Assembly: GCA_003242525.1 (NCBI GenBank)
Contig: QGUU01000045.1
Coordinates: 1 to 10,774, forward strand
Origin: Pseudomonadota bacterium
GTDB taxonomy: Bacteria > Pseudomonadota > Alphaproteobacteria > Rhizobiales > Rhizobiaceae
DNA: 10,774 nt
Direction: 5' to 3'
In this document: piece after piece, positions 6,195 to 10,774 of the stretch
How positions within the stretch are numbered: the first letter of the stretch is position 1
Layout: each line of letters starts with the position of its first letter
The notes under the pieces: generated by a model
Told to the model about the DNA's origin: nothing
Seen by the model: only the letters and a program-made list of their open reading frames with translations
Databases searched by the model: none
Program-made: the position numbers and the translations under genes

Positions 6195-7547
6195 ATGGCC
6201 GTCACCGTTCACGATCCCCAGCACGGGTTCTGCCGCGATTGCCTGACGCTGCAGCACGATTCAGGGCAACGCTGCGAACGATGCGGCAGCCCGCGCCTGG
6301 TGCGCCACCCGGAACTTTACAGGCTGCACCTGGCCCACATAGACTGCGACGCCTTCTATGCCGCCATCGAGAAGCGGGACAATCCGTCCTTGCGCGACCG
6401 TCCGGTGATTATCGGCGGAGGCAAGCGCGGCGTGGTCTCCACCGCCTGCTACATAGCCCGCATCAAGGGCGTGCGTTCCGCCATGCCCATGTTCAAGGCA
6501 CTTCAGGCCTGCCCCGAAGCCGTGGTGATCAAGCCCGACATGGAAAAATATGTCCGCGTCGGGCGCGAGGTACGCGCAATGATGCAGGCGCTGACGCCCC
6601 TGGTCGAGCCGCTTTCCATCGACGAGGCGTTCCTTGATCTGGCCGGCACCGAAAGGCTCCACGGCCTGCCCCCTGCGCTGGTGCTGGCGCGTTTTGCGCT
6701 GCAGGTGGAGAAGGAGATCGGCATCACCGTCTCCGCCGGTCTTTCCTACTGCAAGTTCCTCGCCAAGGTAGCCTCCGACTTCCGCAAGCCGCGTGGCTTT
6801 TCCGTCATTGGCGAAGCTGAGGCGAAAGAATTTCTGGCCGACCAACCGGTGACCCTCATCTGGGGAGTCGGCAAAGCCTTTTCGGCCACGCTGGAGCGGG
6901 ACGGCATTCGCACGATCGGCCAGTTGCAGGCCATGGAACGGGCCGAGCTCATGCGCCGCTACGGCACGATGGGCGATCGGCTCTACCGGCTTGCACGCGG
7001 CGAAGACGACCGCCGCGTCCATCCCGAGCGCGAAGCCAAGAGCGTCTCGGCCGAGACTACCTTTGACAGCGATCTTGCTTCGCTGGACGACCTGGTACCC
7101 GTGTTGCGAGCCCTGTCGGAAAAGGTTTCCGCACGGCTGAAGCGGGCGGGTATGGCCGGACGTACGGTCGTGCTCAAGCTGAAATCGGCCGACTTCAGGA
7201 TCCGTACCCGCAACCGCCAGCTCAGCGATCCCACGAAGCTGGCCGACCGCATCTTTTCTACCGGACTGGAGCTTTTGCGGCGGGAGATCGATGGCACGAA
7301 GTACAGGCTGCTCGGAATTGGCGTTTCGGACCTCTCTGACGACGGCAAGGCGGACCCGCCCGACCTTGTGGACGTGCAGTCGCGCAAGCGGGCCCTTGCC
7401 GAGAGCGCGATTGACGCCCTGCGGGAGAAGTTCGGCGGCAAGGCTGTCGAGACCGGCTACACGTTCGGCAGGGGCCATCGGGGCCGCCCTGCCCGCCCCG
7501 ATGACGATGACGGGCCGGAAGTGCGGCATCCCTGGGAACGAATCTAG
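6195..7547 (+). CDS. dinB: DNA polymerase IV (Y-family, DinB) with N-terminal zinc-finger-like extension
   Basis: Error-prone Y-family polymerase for translesion synthesis. It has 450 residues from the ATG at 6195 (454 from 6183, whose start codon lies inside the LexA box). Before the palm, residues ~13-30 carry CxxC-N10-CxxC, a small zinc-binding module that I recall from other alphaproteobacterial DinB and that is absent from E. coli DinB. Catalytic motifs are [12 protein letters not shown] (Asp50) and SIDEAF (Asp143, Glu144). The steric-gate region (DAFYA), the YCKFLAK stretch, a helix-hairpin-helix region around WGVGKAFS and a C-terminal little-finger domain are also present. The tail ends in [16 protein letters not shown] and I see no QLxLF-type beta-clamp motif there. 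No ribosome binding site is clear, so translation may be nearly leaderless. It is convergent with pccA, 52 nt away. Confidence 0.95.
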   Translation: MAVTVHDPQHGFCRDCLTLQHDSGQRCERCGSPRLVRHPELYRLHLAHIDCDAFYAAIEKRDNPSLRDRPVIIGGGKRGVVSTACYIARIKGVRSAMPMFKALQACPEAVVIKPDMEKYVRVGREVRAMMQALTPLVEPLSIDEAFLDLAGTERLHGLPPALVLARFALQVEKEIGITVSAGLSYCKFLAKVASDFRKPRGFSVIGEAEAKEFLADQPVTLIWGVGKAFSATLERDGIRTIGQLQAMERAELMRRYGTMGDRLYRLARGEDDRRVHPEREAKSVSAETTFDSDLASLDDLVPVLRALSEKVSARLKRAGMAGRTVVLKLKSADFRIRTRNRQLSDPTKLADRIFSTGLELLRREIDGTKYRLLGIGVSDLSDDGKADPPDLVDVQSRKRALAESAIDALREKFGGKAVETGYTFGRGHRGRPARPDDDDGPEVRHPWERI

Positions 7548-7599
7548 GCGTCAGCGCCGGTTTCGGCCAGAATCGGAGGCTCGCTGCGGCTGTCAGGCC

Positions 7600-9612
<2,013 letters not shown>

Positions 9613-9640
9613 GCAGATCTCGTCCCCTGGCTGGCATCTC

Positions 9641-9669
9641 CTTTTAGAAACTTCGCACGCGTCGCTCAA
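9641..9669 (-). promoter_or_regulatory. Candidate pccA promoter
   Basis: On the minus strand, TTGAGC (9669-9664), 17-nt spacer, TAAAAG (9646-9641). Each hexamer matches the sigma-70 consensus at 4 of 6 positions. Transcription would start about 20-25 nt before the pccA ATG. The AAGGAG sequence here overlaps the -10, so it would not be in the message. Confidence 0.4.
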
Positions 9670-9787
9670 GCAGATGAAACGCCAGTATTGCATTCCGCTG
9701 GGCGTCCTGACCGGCGGGCCATCTTCCCGGAATCGCCGGCACCTGATAGCCTCGGCGCGTGAGTAACGTTTTCGGGAGAAAAACAGA

Positions 9788-10774
<987 letters not shown>

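Noticed and set aside
6261..7529. Long minus-strand open frame (about 420 codons) opposite dinB
   Set aside because: It is the antisense shadow of a GC-rich gene; the translation shows no family motif, while the plus strand encodes an unmistakable DinB.

Overview
This is a GC-rich, gene-dense chromosomal window that looks like an alphaproteobacterium, most likely a sphingomonad-type lineage (Sphingomonadales/Erythrobacteraceae). The lineage is inferred from protein features recognised by eye: a DivK-PleD pair, DUF3572, an alphaproteobacterial-type PdxJ, a zinc-finger-bearing DinB, and a direct-repeat LexA box of the GTTC-N7-GTTC type. No transposase, phage gene, CRISPR array, tRNA or rRNA was seen. 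Most of the content is core housekeeping DNA.

Layout, left to right. (1) Minus strand: the 5' half of a Kup potassium transporter running off the left edge, and upstream of it pdxJ (vitamin B6 synthesis). (2) Plus strand: a small SpoIIAA/STAS-like protein gene divergent from pdxJ, then rpmG (ribosomal protein L33) with a good promoter and a textbook terminator. (3) A gene-free stretch at 2770-3107, between the convergent rpmG and pleD genes, rich in strong inverted repeats. (4) Minus strand: divK followed by pleD, the cell-cycle/c-di-GMP signalling pair. (5) Plus strand, divergent from divK: a DUF3572 gene overlapping by 4 nt (ATGA) a HAD-superfamily hydrolase gene, then dinB (Pol IV) with a perfect LexA box at its start. 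(6) Minus strand: pccA, the biotin-carrying alpha subunit of propionyl-CoA carboxylase, convergent with dinB. (7) Plus strand: adhC/frmA, the glutathione-dependent formaldehyde dehydrogenase, divergent from pccA and cut by the right edge.

How the parts relate: DivK and PleD are response regulators from a polarity/cell-cycle pathway. From memory, the cluster dinB / DUF3572 / divK-pleD / rpmG is a recurrent alphaproteobacterial neighbourhood, here with a HAD gene between DUF3572 and dinB. I found no convincing undescribed multi-gene system. The most interesting signals are regulatory or structural: the LexA box overlapping the first possible dinB start, the hairpin-rich rpmG/pleD intergenic region, a palindrome inside the likely kup promoter, and the substituted N-terminal motif of PdxJ.
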